Assembly: GCA_000934385.1 (NCBI GenBank)
Contig: KN880468.1
Coordinates: 62,001-126,000 of the forward strand
DNA length: 64,000 nt
Direction of reading: 5' to 3'
DNA from: Cylindrobasidium torrendii FP15055 ss-10
Lineage: Eukaryota > Basidiomycota > Agaricomycetes > Agaricales > Physalacriaceae
In this document: positions 1 to 12,511 of the stretch, in pieces
Layout: every line of letters starts with the position of its first letter
Numbering within the stretch: the stretch's first letter is position 1
Notes under the pieces: model-generated
Database searches by the model: none
What the model was told of the DNA's origin: nothing
Seen by the model: only the letters and a program-made list of their open reading frames with translations
Made by a program: the position numbers and the translations under genes

Positions 1-1941
1 CAAAGTCCGGATTTGTCATGCGCGTGTGCGAGTAGCGTCTGTTGTAGAACAGATCTTGCCACTGCAAGACCATGCCCTGGAACTCGTTGTTCAACAGAAG
101 CGTTTTGACACCGATGTTGTATTGCGAGGCAGTGGCAAGCTCCATAGCAGTCATGCTGAAGGATGCATCACCGTCGACATCAATAACAATCTTTTCGGGT
201 GCTGCGACCTTGGCGCCAATAGCTGCCGGAAGACCGAAGCCCATTGTCTGCAAGAGAAAGATCAGCGAGAGAAAGTCCGACAAAGGGATACACTCACACC
301 AAGACCACCAGAGGTGATCATCGAACGCGGAACAGTCCAGCGGTAGAATTGTGCCGCCCACATTTGATGTTGGCCGACGCCAGTCGCAATGATAACGTCG
401 TCTTTCTTCGTGGCAGTCTGTGCATCCAGCTCCTCAATAACCTCCTGCGGCTTCATCATCTGGCCCTTCTCACTCTTGATGTAGGTGAATGGGAATTGTG
501 CTTTCCACTTCTTGATGTCGGCAAGCCATGATGGACGCTGTGTGGGCTCGATGAAGGGAACCAAGGTCTTCAAGTTCGCAACAACGTCGCCGACAATGGG
601 GACAGACGCCTCGACGACCTTGTTAACATTCTTGGGCTGGATTTCGAAATGGATGATGCCGCCAGTCCCCTGAGCAGCTGCAGCGCGGGCCGCAGGAGCG
701 AAGGTGTCGACCTTGCCGGTAACACGGTCATCGAAGCGAGCACCAAGAGCAATGATGACATCGGCTTCTTGGAGAGCAATGTTGGCGTATGCGCTTCCGT
801 GCATACCAAGCATGTGGAGGGAAAGGTCGTTGAGCTCGTCGAAAGCACCCAGGCCAAGGAGGGTGGTTGTCACTGGAATCTGGCCGAGTTCAGCAAGTTC
901 GCGGAGGAGCTTGGGACCCGCAGGTGATGAGAGGACACCATGACCGGCGTAAATGATGGGCTTCTTCGCCTGGTTGATCATTTGAGCGGCATGGCGGATA
1001 GCTGCGAGCTCGGCGGGAGGCTCCAGGACGTGCAGAGGGTTCTGGGGAAGGCCAAGGTTGATACCTGGAGTGGTCGCCTTGAATGGCAAAGGTGTCCTGA
1101 GGACGCTGGCAGTGACATCCTTGGGCAAATCGACGAGAACGGGACCTGGACGACCAGATGTGGCGATTTTGAAGGCTTCGTTTATCCTGCGAGGGAGTTC
1201 GGATATATCCTTGACGAGAACGTTCCACTTGGTGCAGCTGCGTGAAATTCCAATGACATCCGCCTCCTGGAACGCGTCGGTGCCAATGGCCGAAGTCGCG
1301 ACCTGGCCGGTAAACACCACGAGGGGTACGCCGTCGCTCATCGCGTCCTGCATCGCGGTTATCACGTTGGTAGCACCGGGACCGGATGTGACAAGGACGA
1401 CGCCAGGCTTTCCAGAGACGCGGGCATAGCCCTCGGCCATATGTCCTGCACCCTGTTCATGTCTGGGAAGGACGAAATCGAAATGTGTCGAGTTGTAGAT
1501 GGCGTCGAACACGGGCAGAATAGCACCGCCAGGATATCCAAAGATCTGGGTGACATTATGGCGCAGCATCATTTCGTGGAAAATGTCGCCGCCGGTGAGT
1601 CCGATAAATGTAGAGTCGAGGGGTGCCGCAGGCTCGGGGCCTGGCCCGTTCATTGGGAGGTCGACATTGTTTTTCGTAGGGATTTGCTGGAAGCCAGGCG
1701 CAGGAGACGTCCGTCTGGGAGTAAAACATGAGTCATTATTGGCTGTGGAGTGCTTAGACACTCACGATGTCGGTGCAGGTTGTGCTGCGTTTGCGGGCGA
1801 CCGACTGAGATGCCGTGCGTGTTCACGGACTCTTAGCTTTGCATCGAGCATTGACGAACCGCCAGCTACGGTGGACCGACACCGCACAAAGGCTGGAGTG
1901 CTTTTTGGTACCGCTCTGGTGCGGAGAGTTGACAGAGACAT
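1..1941 (-). CDS. ILV2: Acetolactate synthase catalytic subunit, mitochondrial (C-terminus outside window)
   Basis: Condenses two pyruvates (or pyruvate and 2-oxobutyrate) in the first common step of valine, leucine and isoleucine synthesis; ThDP enzyme of the mitochondrial matrix. Exons 1941-1766, 1714-298 and 247-1, joined by introns of 51 and 50 nt (GTGAGT...CAG); 613 codons are visible and perhaps 70-80 more lie beyond position 1. The start at 1941 gives an Arg/Ser-rich, acid-poor leader typical of a mitochondrial presequence. The mature part opens with FGYPGGAILPVFD and the ThDP-activating glutamate in HEQGAGHMAEGYAR, followed by SGPGATN. The central FAD/ROK-like domain follows. The last exon holds the metal-binding GDASF...NNEFQGM stretch. 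No break or odd feature seen. The neighbouring SAPS gene points the same way and ends about 790 bp upstream, so they are separate transcripts. Confidence 0.96.
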
Positions 1942-2732
1942 GGTGGTCGAAAGGGAGTGGATTGCTTGTCGGAAAAGTTGGCGACAAAGCTTTTGAATGA
2001 CAGAATCGACCGCGGTATGCAGAGTCAAAAAAGGAGGATGCTGGTGTCTTAAGACCAAGATGCTAATGACTCGTAAAGGGGACATCATCCATCCCGTGCC
2101 AAAATATTTGATCGATCGTCGGCCGAGACCTCCGACACTCTAGTGTCGCCTCGACACCCATGACGGTGCGGGGAAATAAGGTAATCGCTTGGTTATCGCC
2201 GATAATGGACTCGAGGTTCCATCATGGCCAGAGCTGGACTTTATACTCGTACATCTACGTACTATCACAGTACACATACAAAGTGAATTCTTAGCAAAGC
2301 ATTGGCCATTTACAAAGCCCGCTACATCGGCCGACGTGCCGCTCGGAAGAGTTCAATTCCGCATCAAGTCCAAGAACTTGGACTCGCCGTCGCTCATTGA
2401 AAACAGAACATGCGGCTATTCCAGTCTATACATATGACTTGCACTTTCCACCAGGAAGTTTGTGCTGATAATTTGGCTGTACGATACATACTCTTCCCGT
2501 TCTCTGAAAGAGGTCTCTCGAGTCAGTTTGTCGACATTGGTTATAGGCCAGCCGTTGTCCTCGTACAGCGACCATTCAGGCGCAATGTTCACCGTTCAGT
2601 ACTCCAGCTCATTTGACCCGCACGATCCCACAGGACCTCTGAACTCCAGTACGAGACAGTCAAAATTGTGCGCGGTGCATTCCAGGGCTGAGCAGTACAA
2701 CAAACGAATCTATCCTGCAATGGGTATCTATA
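1942..2732. other. Intergenic region upstream of ILV2
   Basis: About 790 bp between the ILV2 start and the SAPS stop. It holds the ILV2 promoter and the SAPS 3' end. The open frames here are short and carry no recognisable protein. No Gcn4-type site or repeat was recognised with confidence. Confidence 0.5.
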
Positions 2733-5700
2733 CTACATCTTCTTTTTTGGCGTGGGCGGACTTGCGCTACCACTTCGATCCGACTCGTCATCCCCACTGG
2801 CAAACGTCCAACTCCCAGCCGTAGGCGTCAATTGCCCATCCTGTGGTGGGCTCCCTGGATCATCCGCTCCTTGGAAGTCCCCAAAGTCAAACGTACTGTC
2901 GTCCGCTAGGTCGTCCGCGTCTGATAGCGCCGACAGGAAGGAATCACTTGACGATGATATAGCCGCAGAGTCACTGAACGGTCCAAAGCCATCGTCGTCA
3001 TCTGCAGAGCTGAACGGATCGTTTATGGACGAAGGGGAGAACGAATCCTGCTGGACCATTAGCATGTGGAGCATACAACGAAAGTTGGACATACATCGAA
3101 CCCGTTCATGCTGAGGGGTTTTCGGTCACTCGAGTGCGAACGAGCAGATACTGGAGGATTTCCAAGCGTGAATGATGATCCTGACAGCCAACCACCATCC
3201 TCGTCTTCATCGTCGTCCCCGAATGTATCCTGATTGAGCTCATGGGCAAGATAGCGAGCAAACTGCGAGTGATATCAGACACCTGTCTGGGAAGGTATAA
3301 AGGCAAAAGAAAACTCACATGAGGCGCAGTCTCCTCGTCATCCATCGGCGCGACGCCAAAATCCGCTGAACCTTCTCGTCGGCTCCCACCTCGCTTGAAC
3401 ACGCCCTTCATCTCGACATCAGGTGCATCGCTGCTCCCTGTGTCCGCCGTCAATGTCAGTGTGTTCGAGTCCTCCTCGTCCACTTTCCACTTTCCGGCCG
3501 TGCCACTTTTGGCTGTCAAGTTGCTACCCAAAACAGGCTTGCCACCACCCAACCGCTCGCTGTCCCGTTTCTTTTGCTCTAGATACCGTCCAGTGACATA
3601 TTCATCCCAGCCTGGGTCAGGCGCATATTGCACTATTTGCAGGCGAACTTCTGGAGGGAAGGATTCGAGCGCAATAAGCACATCCTCGGAGATCATATGC
3701 AGATGGCCCATATATCCCAACCGCACGCCTTTCGGCCGCGCTGCTTCCTCATCATTCCTATTCTGCCCATCTACAATCCGATGCATCAACTTTGCGTCCC
3801 GGAAAAGCGACACAGCAAGTTCGCGGTTGTACCCCGTCTCCAAGTTTCCGGTGAGGACCTGATGGATGATGTCGTACACAGTACTGTGCAGGAAATTGTT
3901 CCACGGATACTCGAAGAAGAGGTCGAGCAGCACTGGGATAACTCCTAGTTCAAGCAGGCGCGCCTTGATTTTCTCCCCAGCGAAAACAGGATTCCCTAAG
4001 ACCTGCGGCTCGGAGGGTGTGTACCGCCTAGAGTTGCGCCGCGAGCTCTGCGATGAGCGACGGCCACGTCCTGAAGGTGCAGGAGAGTTCGAGTGAGACT
4101 GCATCCTCATGAGTGGTGCGCCGAGGGTACTCTCTCCGCTTGGTGGTGATTCAGACGTCGGCGGGGAAGCCGATATTGGCATGTCCTCGTAGACTTCCAT
4201 TGCCTCCATTGCGTCGTCGTCGCTCATATCCGTATCAGAGCCTATCGAGGATGGTGAATGCGCAGAGTGGGATATCGGCAGTTCCATAGAGGGCTCCATC
4301 TCGTCGATGTCGTCCAGCGAGCCATGTGTTCCAGATGGGTCAGGTAGATCAACAACTTTGGCGAGCCCTTCCAATCCGGCCAGACCACCCTTCAGCCGAC
4401 CCTCTGCATCGTAAATCTGGTTTTCTTCGTCTAGTCGATTGAGTAGCGACATATTCGAGCAGTGGATAAGCTCAGCGACCAATTCGCAAATCCGGAAGCG
4501 TTCGAAGGTCAATGGTACAAGAGTGCCAACTGTGGTGTTGACAGGCCCTACCTAGACGCTCGATGAGGTTCCGACGTATCTAGAAGGTAGGAAACATACC
4601 GAAGAGCGAGGTGCCTTCAGATAACCAAGTAAAGTCGGCAAACACTCGTTGAGGATGTCCAACACCGGTCCCAAATGAACGACACCCATACGGTCAACCA
4701 TATTCTTCATGGTCTTCTCGAGTGACTCGCGTACAACGCTCTCAGGCTGGCCGGCACCTTGCTGCTGCACTTGCATGAGGCGGTTACGAAGGGTGTGGAA
4801 GAGATATGGTTCGAAGTAGTCCGAGTTGTTCTTGCGTATGAGCTCTATGATAACGCCCGCGGACTGGACAACAGATGAGGTAGAGGAATCAAAGGAAGGC
4901 AAGTGAGCGCTCGTGTGATCGTCTTCTATAGCGACGTTGTGATTCGGGCCAAAGTCGCGCAATGTGTAGTTGACGAGCTGGGAGATACTTTCACGGCGGG
5001 CAAGTTCTCGCGCGAAGAGATTCGAGGACGTCACATTCTGGCCTTCGCTCACGCTGCTGCCCGGCGCGGGGGTAGCGATAGATATAATACCCTTAATGAG
5101 GTCTGCGATAACGACATGCAATTCTGGGGGATGTTCTGGTGACAGGCGGCGGATGAGCTGGGCCATCAGGTGTTGTGAGGATAACCACTAGGGCCGGGAT
5201 GAGCGATGGCTAGAGCAACGTTTGGGTCACGCACCTCGAGTACACCACTACCCCCGGGGTATTCATCCAGCTGGATGATGCGTACGAGTAGTTCCACGAA
5301 CGGAGGATTGTCGATATGTTTTAACAGGCTTTCTACGGGCGTTGGGAGGGACTGTATGAAGGCAAGCATCTCACGAACACTAAGTCAAACGGATACTAGC
5401 AGTGTTACAAGCAACGCACCTCTGCAGGTTTCTTGCTCATGAAGACCGCGTTGATTTTTCCAAAGTGGGTTGCCATGACCATCTGGGTCTTCATCTCTTC
5501 GGGAGGGCGGTCAAGCACAGAATGCCAGAAGGGAGCAAGAAGCTGGGTCTGTTCGTTGACGCAGGTCTCGACAATCGACCAAATATCGCTACAAAGTACT
5601 TCGGTTGCAACGTATGGGTATCTGTTTTGCGATAAGACTCGGTTTCAAGGAATTTGGACAAATGCTTACTTGAATTTCCCCCGCTCCTCGCCATCCATCT

Positions 5701-5944
5701 CTCCAGTGACATAGCCCAGCAACCTCTGGAGCACGTCCGGGCGCTGGAAGTATTCCATCAACCGAGTATTTTGGGCTTTGCACTCTTGTAGCAGTTCGTC
5801 CTCGTCCAATATGGCCTCCAACGAAACATCATCCTTGTCGAGGAGGGTGTCAATCCCCGACGCGGCGCTGAAGCCGAACCTGCTGTTGCGAGTTCAGCCA
5901 TCCAGGAATCGCGCAAATGGATCCCCAATGCACCTCCAGAACAT
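2733..5944 (-). CDS. SAPS-domain protein (Sit4/PP6 phosphatase-associated, SAP185/190 type)
   Basis: Regulatory partner of Sit4/PP6-type Ser/Thr phosphatases, acting in cell-cycle and nutrient signalling. Eight exons: 5944-5934, 5879-5670, 5621-5420, 5369-5235, 5187-4600, 4551-3319, 3262-3095, 3050-2733; 954 residues. The first exon is only 11 nt and supplies the family start: MFWR joins to FGFSAASGIDTLLDK, the classic SAPS opening. The helical-repeat SAPS core runs to about residue 480 (KTQMVMATHFGKINAVF, LIRRLSPEHPPELHVV, LGPVLDILNECLPTLLGYL). A Ser/Pro-rich acidic loop precedes a second conserved part (EYPWNNFLHSTVYDIIHQVL; GYMGHLHMISEDVLIAL). The C-terminus is acidic and Ser/Asp-rich, ending in SPPTPKKKM. 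Choosing the acceptor at 5188 restores WLSSQHLMAQLIRRL, which would be lost with a later acceptor. The final acceptor is a CAGCAG tandem. Confidence 0.93.
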
Positions 5945-6180
5945 CGAATGAGGTTTCCGCACAAATGATCACGCTGGTTGTGGCAGGAGAAGAAGACGCG
6001 TTGGGAACCCGGTGTGTCGCCCGATCTGGACAGCGATTGAAACCCTGTACTCCTTTTTGGGAGCAAAGCTCACACGGTCGGTGAGATTAATCGTAACAGC
6101 TCAGTTGGTGCAATTCCAGGGCAGCTACAAGTACTTATGTATTTGCTGCAGATAAAGCGTGCACCGAACTATTATCTAGA

Positions 6181-7441
6181 CTAAGGAACTATCTTCTCGA
6201 CAACGAGTTGCGGACAGGTAGATCCACGCTGGAATACCTCATTGTCCTCTTCCTTTACGTTTTCTTTGTTGAAGGGAACCTCATTTCCATCATCATCGAC
6301 AAACTTATAGCGTCTACCCAACAGCGCGGGGTCCACCAGCCACGGCAACTTCCAAAAACAAAGTCGTTGAGCATGCTGCATGACCCTCCAAGTAATTGAA
6401 TTGTCGACCGGGACTTTGGCGTCATACTCGTCTATCCAATCGAGAGCCAGACGGGCTTGCGAGTCTAGTTTGTCGTCCGAAGTGGCTGTAAAGCTGAATG
6501 AATGTCCTTTGCGGACACAAGAGACAGCGAACTTACGTGGACATTTAGGCATCATATAAAGTAAAATGAGAAGGTGCCAGCCTTCATCGCAGTCGAAAAG
6601 TTCAGGAAATACGCAGACGTCAAGTTTGACAAAGGGCAATGCGCGCGCACACGCGTGTTTCGCACTGGCTTTGGAGAAGTCGACGATGGAGCAAGGAGGC
6701 AGACGGTCTTTTGTCGGTGGGTTTGCTTTGGAGAATCCGGTCAGATCCAACAGGACATGATGCAGCAATGGAATTGACTCGAGTCCGTTGTGAATAATCC
6801 CCTGGTCGTGCAAGACTTCAACATGGTGAGCAATAAGAGCGCTGTTCATCTTGGTATCAGTCTACCAAGTGCTGGCAGATTACAAGAAGAGCAACACACC
6901 ATACGTCGGGGGTATCAGCCCAAGTATTCCTCAGATTTACGAACGCGTCTCCGGCCCAATCACTAACGCGCAACAACACACAAACCGAAAATTCGTGAGT
7001 GGCAGCAACCCACACGCCGTACTGTTTCGGTATGAAGGGGATCATTTTGGCTCTGCGCCGTAGATGCTGCGCATAGAAGGCGGCATCATCGTTGAGTGGA
7101 CAGCTGCCCCCTTTGCCTTTATAATAGGTGCGGAGAGCGTTAGGCCAGTCCGGCATCATCTTAACGCAGAACTGTTTGGTGACCCCGTTGATCTGGCCTT
7201 CGGCCTTGAAGTAGACTGCCCTTGGGCGCTGATCTGTTCTCCACGCGCGCCAGTCAGAAAGATCGTCGTATGAAAGTTCGACGCGTCTGCCAGAGGCTTC
7301 GCAGGTTGACATGGGGAAACCGTGGACGACGAGGTCTTGTCCAGCAGGCAGTGTCTCGAACTCCGCATTGCTGGCCGCGATTGCGCAGCATGAGCTGTTC
7401 GCACGCTCGAAGTTGAGGAATATAACGAGATCGTCACGCAT
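6181..7441 (-). CDS. Kinase-like protein, probably catalytically dead (intact copy)
   Basis: Exons 7441-6905, 6849-6537, 6485-6181 (introns 55 and 51 nt); 384 residues. The middle part looks like the catalytic half of a protein-kinase fold: LHDQGIIHNGLES sits where a fungal HGDL/HRD loop is expected, and IVDFSKA occupies the DFG position. The catalytic aspartate is missing from the first motif (HNGL), so phosphotransfer is unlikely. The first 180 residues contain no clear glycine loop, but FCVKMM could hold a VAIK-type lysine. The 51-nt intron is open in frame, so its retention would add 17 residues. A second copy of the whole segment lies at 10.7-12.1 kb. Kinase homology is inferred from two short motifs only. 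Confidence 0.55.
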
Positions 7442-7470
7442 GAGGGGGTGGTGGTTGATGGTTGAGTTTC
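6191..7470. repeat. Segmental duplication, copy 1 (with 10793-12065)
   Basis: About 1.28 kb is repeated in the same orientation at about 10793-12065. Identity is above 90% by eye and includes introns. It begins near the last coding bases of the kinase-like gene and stops about 30 bp upstream of its start codon, so mainly the coding unit was copied. Endpoints are approximate. Confidence 0.85.
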
Positions 7471-7975
7471 AGTCTGGCCGGTCCATCAATTACATAACAT
7501 TCCGGCACAATTTCGGCATTGGCATCCTGGTATGTACAAATGCCACTGATGGTCAATAACGCGCTATACTTACAATGACTCCCGCTTTCACAGCCTCAAG
7601 TACTCTTATATCCATCCTACACCTTGAGTCGCATGGCAGGAAATTGTGCGTGGACTTGAACACTGCAGCCTCAAAAGTTTGCTTGCAGTATAGCGGGTTA
7701 ATCACGACACCATACAGCTTAGTTATAACAAGCCTTAAGCACGGTCACAAAGACATATGCTAATAATTCTGCGTAGCTTGTAGCTTTGCATTACAAAAGG
7801 TTTGGCTTTCGCCGCTTGCCGGCCTTACCCCCCACTCATAGAAGATATGTGAAGCCGTGATAGACGCCAGAGGTGCGGCCAGTCTAAAAAGGCCGGGCGC
7901 CAAACTGCGGTTTTTGACCTCAGCGACTTGTCACAATCGATTGGTCACTTCTCTTGTATCCTCCAAGTTCCAACC

Positions 7976-9523
7976 ATGCCGTTACTTGAAGATATCGATG
8001 CATTTCACCAACTTGTCCAGGATCTTAAACAATGTATTGGAGACTATCGCAAACACCACGTAGGCCCCGCAGACACGCTGCTGAACGTTCATCTCAACGG
8101 CGTGCGAAAAGTCATTCAGGAAATGGATACCAGATTTACAGGCGATAATGGACAAGGCAATTCGGACATCGACCTGTTTGAGCGCGCGGACCCGCAGCTG
8201 GGAGGGAACAGCACTCCGTCGAGCCCTTCCAATACTAGCACGCACGCGCCGATGCTGCCTGACTCGCTCACCGTCAAGAACCCTCAGCTTGAAGATTCTG
8301 GTCGTGCACAACCTGATGTCGAGGAAACTGAATCGTCTTTCCCCGAACATGAAGCGTCCTTCTCCATAGATCCGGGTGCCATAGCGTCCACAACGTCGGC
8401 ATACGACGTCCTTGTCACCCCAATCCGGCTCACCGACATCACTGTCACACATAGAGGCAGCATGAACACGCGCTACGCTCGCCGAGTCGAAGTGTCTCTG
8501 AAGACAGAGGAGCAGTTACATCAAGTGATTTATGTGCCAAGCTTTCTCGCCTTAGTTGAAGATTTCCTCAAACAAAAGGGAGATGATGCATGTCTACAAG
8601 CAATCATACTTAGCGACAGCCAGAAAGAACTGCTTGCGAGTGGTGCTCTTGTGGCCTCACAACTCCCCATTGTCTCCTCTGAGGGCGACCTGGAGTTCCT
8701 CTGGAGGGTCGGTGTTTTCCACATCGTGGCTATAATCATCTGCCTTCTTCACAATGCTCGCGCCGAAGACACGCCGCGCTTCTGGGCTCAACGGGGTACC
8801 GCGTCATCTCGTAGAACTCTTCACGCGTATCCCGACATTCAACTGCGGGACAGAGAGGCAAAAAATCCCCCACTGCCATGCGAGGTGAAGCCTAGGGCGG
8901 TTGTCTCCGATGTATTCATACCGGAATTTTTCGATATGGAAACAAGGAGCATGGAGCTTCTGGAAGTCGAACTCAGCGCCCGTAGAGGAAATGGAGCTTG
9001 CTACCCTTTCCAGTGGCCTCAAGACGTTGACACGCAGATCGCATCATGCGACCAACCCGTAATCCAAATTTGGACACAGCTATTTGAGACTGGGAGTACT
9101 CTCGGCCAGCTTTGTGGGGAAGGTATCACGGTCTTTGCCAGCAAGCTGCCGACTCGACCAAAAACCCTAGTCCTTTCGGCTGCATGCTCGTTCGATTTGA
9201 AAAGCCCCAGCCAAGCCCTTCTTAGCACTTACAGAGTGTCTCGCATCGCCCATACCGCCGCGTGGGCGTCAGAATTCGGGACATTCCTCGAACAGGCCAT
9301 TTATGGGAGCAAGGGTCAACGTCAACCGCTGGCAAGCACAGTACTCCCCGGCAAACCGCGGTTTCGAGCTCCCGCCGCGCGCGCTGGATTAGATATTCGT
9401 AGGGCCTATAAATTGCCCGTCCGAGAAAACCCCCCGCGCCGTCGGCATCCAGTGAATTTTTACAAGGACGTTTCGGGCTCATCGGTGGATGTGTCGAATG
9501 AGGGCCCCAGTTACGTACCATAA
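7976..9523 (+). CDS. Unrecognised 515-residue protein
   Basis: Single open exon without introns. The ATG at 7976 (context CAACCATGC) is preferred; an in-frame ATG at 7928 would add 16 residues. I do not recognise the family. It opens with MPLLEDIDAFHQLVQDLKQC, followed by a low-complexity Ser/Thr/Glu stretch at about residues 75-140. A compact middle region has one hydrophobic segment (VGVFHIVAIIICLL). The C-terminus is basic and Pro/Arg-rich (FRAPAARAGLDIRRAY...RRRHPVNFYKDV). It lies between two copies of the kinase-like gene and is transcribed away from the first; a functional link is possible but not shown. Confidence 0.6.
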   Translation: MPLLEDIDAFHQLVQDLKQCIGDYRKHHVGPADTLLNVHLNGVRKVIQEMDTRFTGDNGQGNSDIDLFERADPQLGGNSTPSSPSNTSTHAPMLPDSLTVKNPQLEDSGRAQPDVEETESSFPEHEASFSIDPGAIASTTSAYDVLVTPIRLTDITVTHRGSMNTRYARRVEVSLKTEEQLHQVIYVPSFLALVEDFLKQKGDDACLQAIILSDSQKELLASGALVASQLPIVSSEGDLEFLWRVGVFHIVAIIICLLHNARAEDTPRFWAQRGTASSRRTLHAYPDIQLRDREAKNPPLPCEVKPRAVVSDVFIPEFFDMETRSMELLEVELSARRGNGACYPFQWPQDVDTQIASCDQPVIQIWTQLFETGSTLGQLCGEGITVFASKLPTRPKTLVLSAACSFDLKSPSQALLSTYRVSRIAHTAAWASEFGTFLEQAIYGSKGQRQPLASTVLPGKPRFRAPAARAGLDIRRAYKLPVRENPPRRRHPVNFYKDVSGSSVDVSNEGPSYVP

Positions 9524-10740
9524 AAAAGAACAATTGACGCATGTACTATCGGATTTGTTTTTGAGCGCACTTTATGGTCTCCTCTTGTGGGTATGTAGGC
9601 AATACGGGCTATGTATAGTACCGCTCGGGTATGATTTATCTAGTTGCTTCAACTTGTTCTGGAAATAACAGCGAATCCGTTCGCCGCATGTTTTTTGTTC
9701 GACACGGAGAAGAACACTTCGCGGACGCTACCATCGTTTAGTGAGCAACGAACTTCGCGACGATCGCGACGCTTGAGAAAGAATATCGATGCTGAGTTAT
9801 TGGTCAAATGTAGTAGCAAAGTACTTATGTATATGTAGTAATGGTTTCCATAGGTGGTCACATTAATGAATGACTGTAGACAAACACTGAAGGAATGCGG
9901 ATGATACTACAACGTTAACTTCAAATACAGTCGATTGACGGGAAGCGTTAGCAAGACAAATGAGACGCGTGCACGGTGAATGTACAATAAGAATCAATTC
10001 AGATCCAAGCACGAAGTCATAAAAGTGGCCCCCTTTGTGATGACTAAGGGATCGGAATGGTTTGTAATAATCAACACAATTTTGTCAAAGGCGACATGCC
10101 GGGGGAGTGACGCGCACACTATATGAATAAGATCGAGGATGGACAATTACAGTGGAGTAGTATTGGTAAACAGCAATACACATCCAGTATAATACTATGT
10201 CGGCTTTGACAACATCGAACCCCGAGTGGTCGTTCAATGCATTCAGGCGGCAATCCAAGACAAGCATGCAGACCGGTATAGAATTAGAAGGAGATGATAG
10301 TTTTGCGCTCGCACCAATGTTTAAACCGGGAAGTAGTAGTCAAACGTAGTGCCCTCATCCGGCGTAGTTGTACTTGTAAGCGGCAAGCCGCCACAGCATC
10401 GGGTCTCTCGGGATAGAAACTCAAGACTAATGGCTAGCAGATAATTTTTGAGGGAGACAGAAAGCACACAATGTACTGGCGTGGTACAGGTTCTGTAGCA
10501 CAATAAAAGCAAGTGCGAAGTGCAATGAATGTTCAATCAAAACTTCGCATTCAGACCGCATATCGTCGCCAAAGTACGCCTACGTGTTCGGCGAGCAAAC
10601 CAGATACATACTCGTACTGTCTGTCCCCCAGCGCCGCATCCACTAGCAATGACGCCCCTCCTCTGAGCCCTCCCCGGTCGTTGTGTCCAGCAAGCCCCTG
10701 CATTTCACTCCGCTGCGCTTTCGATCGTGAGCAACTTGCC
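9524..10740. other. Gene-poor spacer between the unrecognised gene and the decayed kinase-like copy
   Basis: About 1.2 kb, AT-richer than its surroundings. Open frames are short and lack recognisable domains or convincing splice continuity. No gene or repeat supported. Confidence 0.5.
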
Positions 10741-12035
10741 CTAAGCTTGCGAAGGTATCACCGCCGGCGAGATCGACGAGGTTATTTTCTCGACAACCAG
10801 TTGTGGACAAGTCGATCCCCGCTGGAATATCTCATTGCTCTCTTCTCTCACGTTGTCTTTGTCGAAGGGAACCTCATTTCCCTCCTCATCAACAAACTTG
10901 TACCGTCTACCCGTCAGCGCGGTATCCACCAGCCACGGTAACTTCCAGAAACAAAGTCGTTGAGCATGCTGCATGACCCTCCAAGTAATTGAATTGTCGA
11001 CCGGGACCTTGGCGTCATACTCGTCTATCCAGTCGAGAGCCATACGAGCTTACGAGTCAACTTTGTCATCTGAAGTGGCTGTAAAGCTGAATGAATGACC
11101 TTTGCGGACACAAGAGACAGCGAGCTTACGTGGACATTTAGGCATCATATAAAGTAAAATGAGAAGGTGCCAACCTTCATCGCAGTCAAAAAGTTCAGGA
11201 AATACGCAGACGTCAAGTTTGACAAAGGGCAATGTGCGCGCGCACGCGTGTTTCGCACTGGCTTTGGAGAAGTCGACGATGGAGCAAGGAGGAAGACGGT
11301 CTTTCGTCGGTGGGTTTGCTTTGGAGAATCCGGTCAGATCCAACAGGACATGATGCAGCAATGGAATTGACTCGAGTCCGTTGTGAATAATCCCCTGGTC
11401 GTGCAAGACTTCCATATGGTGAGCAATAAGAGCGCTGTTCATCCTTGGTATCAGTCTACCAAGTGCTGGCAGATTACAAGGAGAGCAACACACCGTACGT
11501 CGGGGGTATCAGCCCAAGTATTTCTCAGATTTACGAACGCGTCTCCGGCCCAATCACTCACGCTGAACAACACACGCCCCGCGAATTCGTGAGTGGCAGC
11601 AACCCATACCCCATATTGCTTCGGTATGAAGGGGATGATTTTGGCTCTGCGCCGTAGATGCTGCGCATATAAGGCGGCATCATCGTTTAGTGGACAGCTG
11701 CCCCCTTTGCCTTTATAATAGGTGCGGAGAGCGTTAGGCCAGTCCGACATCATCTTAACGCAGAACTGTTTGGTGACCCCGTTGATCTGGCCTTCGGCCT
11801 TGAAGTAAACTGCCCTTGGGCGCTGATCTGTTCTCCACGCGCGCCAGTCAGAAAGATCGTCGTATGAAAGTTCGACGCGTCTGCCAGAGGCTTCGCAGGT
11901 TGACATAGGGAAACCGTGTACGACGAGGTCTTGTCCAGCAGGCAGTGTCTCGAAATCTGCACCGCTGGCAGCAATTCCGCAGCATGAGCTGTTCGCAAGC
12001 TCGAAGTTGAGAAATATAACGAGTTCGTCACGCAT
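10741..12035 (-). pseudogene. Decayed second copy of the kinase-like gene
   Basis: Aligns along its length with the intact gene at 6181-7441, starting with MRDELVIFLNFE. Two lesions are visible. First, at the first intron acceptor the copy reads CCAAGGATGAAC against CCAAGATGAAC in the intact copy, one extra base that shifts the frame if the same AG is used. Second, a CAA codon has become TAA near 11050 (KVDS then stop, against KLDSQ), removing about the last 100 residues. The second intron is preserved and multiple-of-three, so splicing does not skip the stop. The reading frame after the stop is still largely open, which suggests recent decay. The 3' end diverges: VVEKI continues to a different terminus. 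Confidence 0.75.
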
Positions 12036-12104
12036 TAAGGGATGGTGGTGGTGGTTAACTTGAAGTTGAAGCGGCAAGACGCGTCGCGATCGGTTCACGA
12101 TCAC

Positions 12105-12511
12105 ACGGCATCTGCCGGGGAACGTCTACATGAACTCAGAACAAGTTAACAACGACCTCCTCCCGATGGCTGTGGAGAAGTGCTACCTTTGCATGCAGCG
12201 TTGGAACTATTATCGCAACATCGACTGCGACTCAGACATTGGATCATTTAAACTCACTCAGGTGGACTCCAGGACTACATAGATATGGCCGGGGACGCGC
12301 TGTGAACCATACCCGCCCGTGTTTCTGGGGACTGAATATGAAAACTGGGGTTCTAGTCGGGCATTTCGCCATGTCATTCTCCCAGGCGCCAGCGCCATGT
12401 TTGGCTGGGAACCCAGCCTGGGACGTCAGTGGTCGGCAGTTTGCACACAATTAAAGACAACAACATATGCAACTATACTGAGGTTTGTACAACAACGAAA
12501 ACAACTGAGTC
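12105..12511. other. Intergenic region
   Basis: About 400 bp between the decayed kinase-like copy and the 3' end of the Trf4-like gene. Nothing recognisable apart from a GC-rich imperfect inverted repeat around 12385-12425. Confidence 0.4.
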
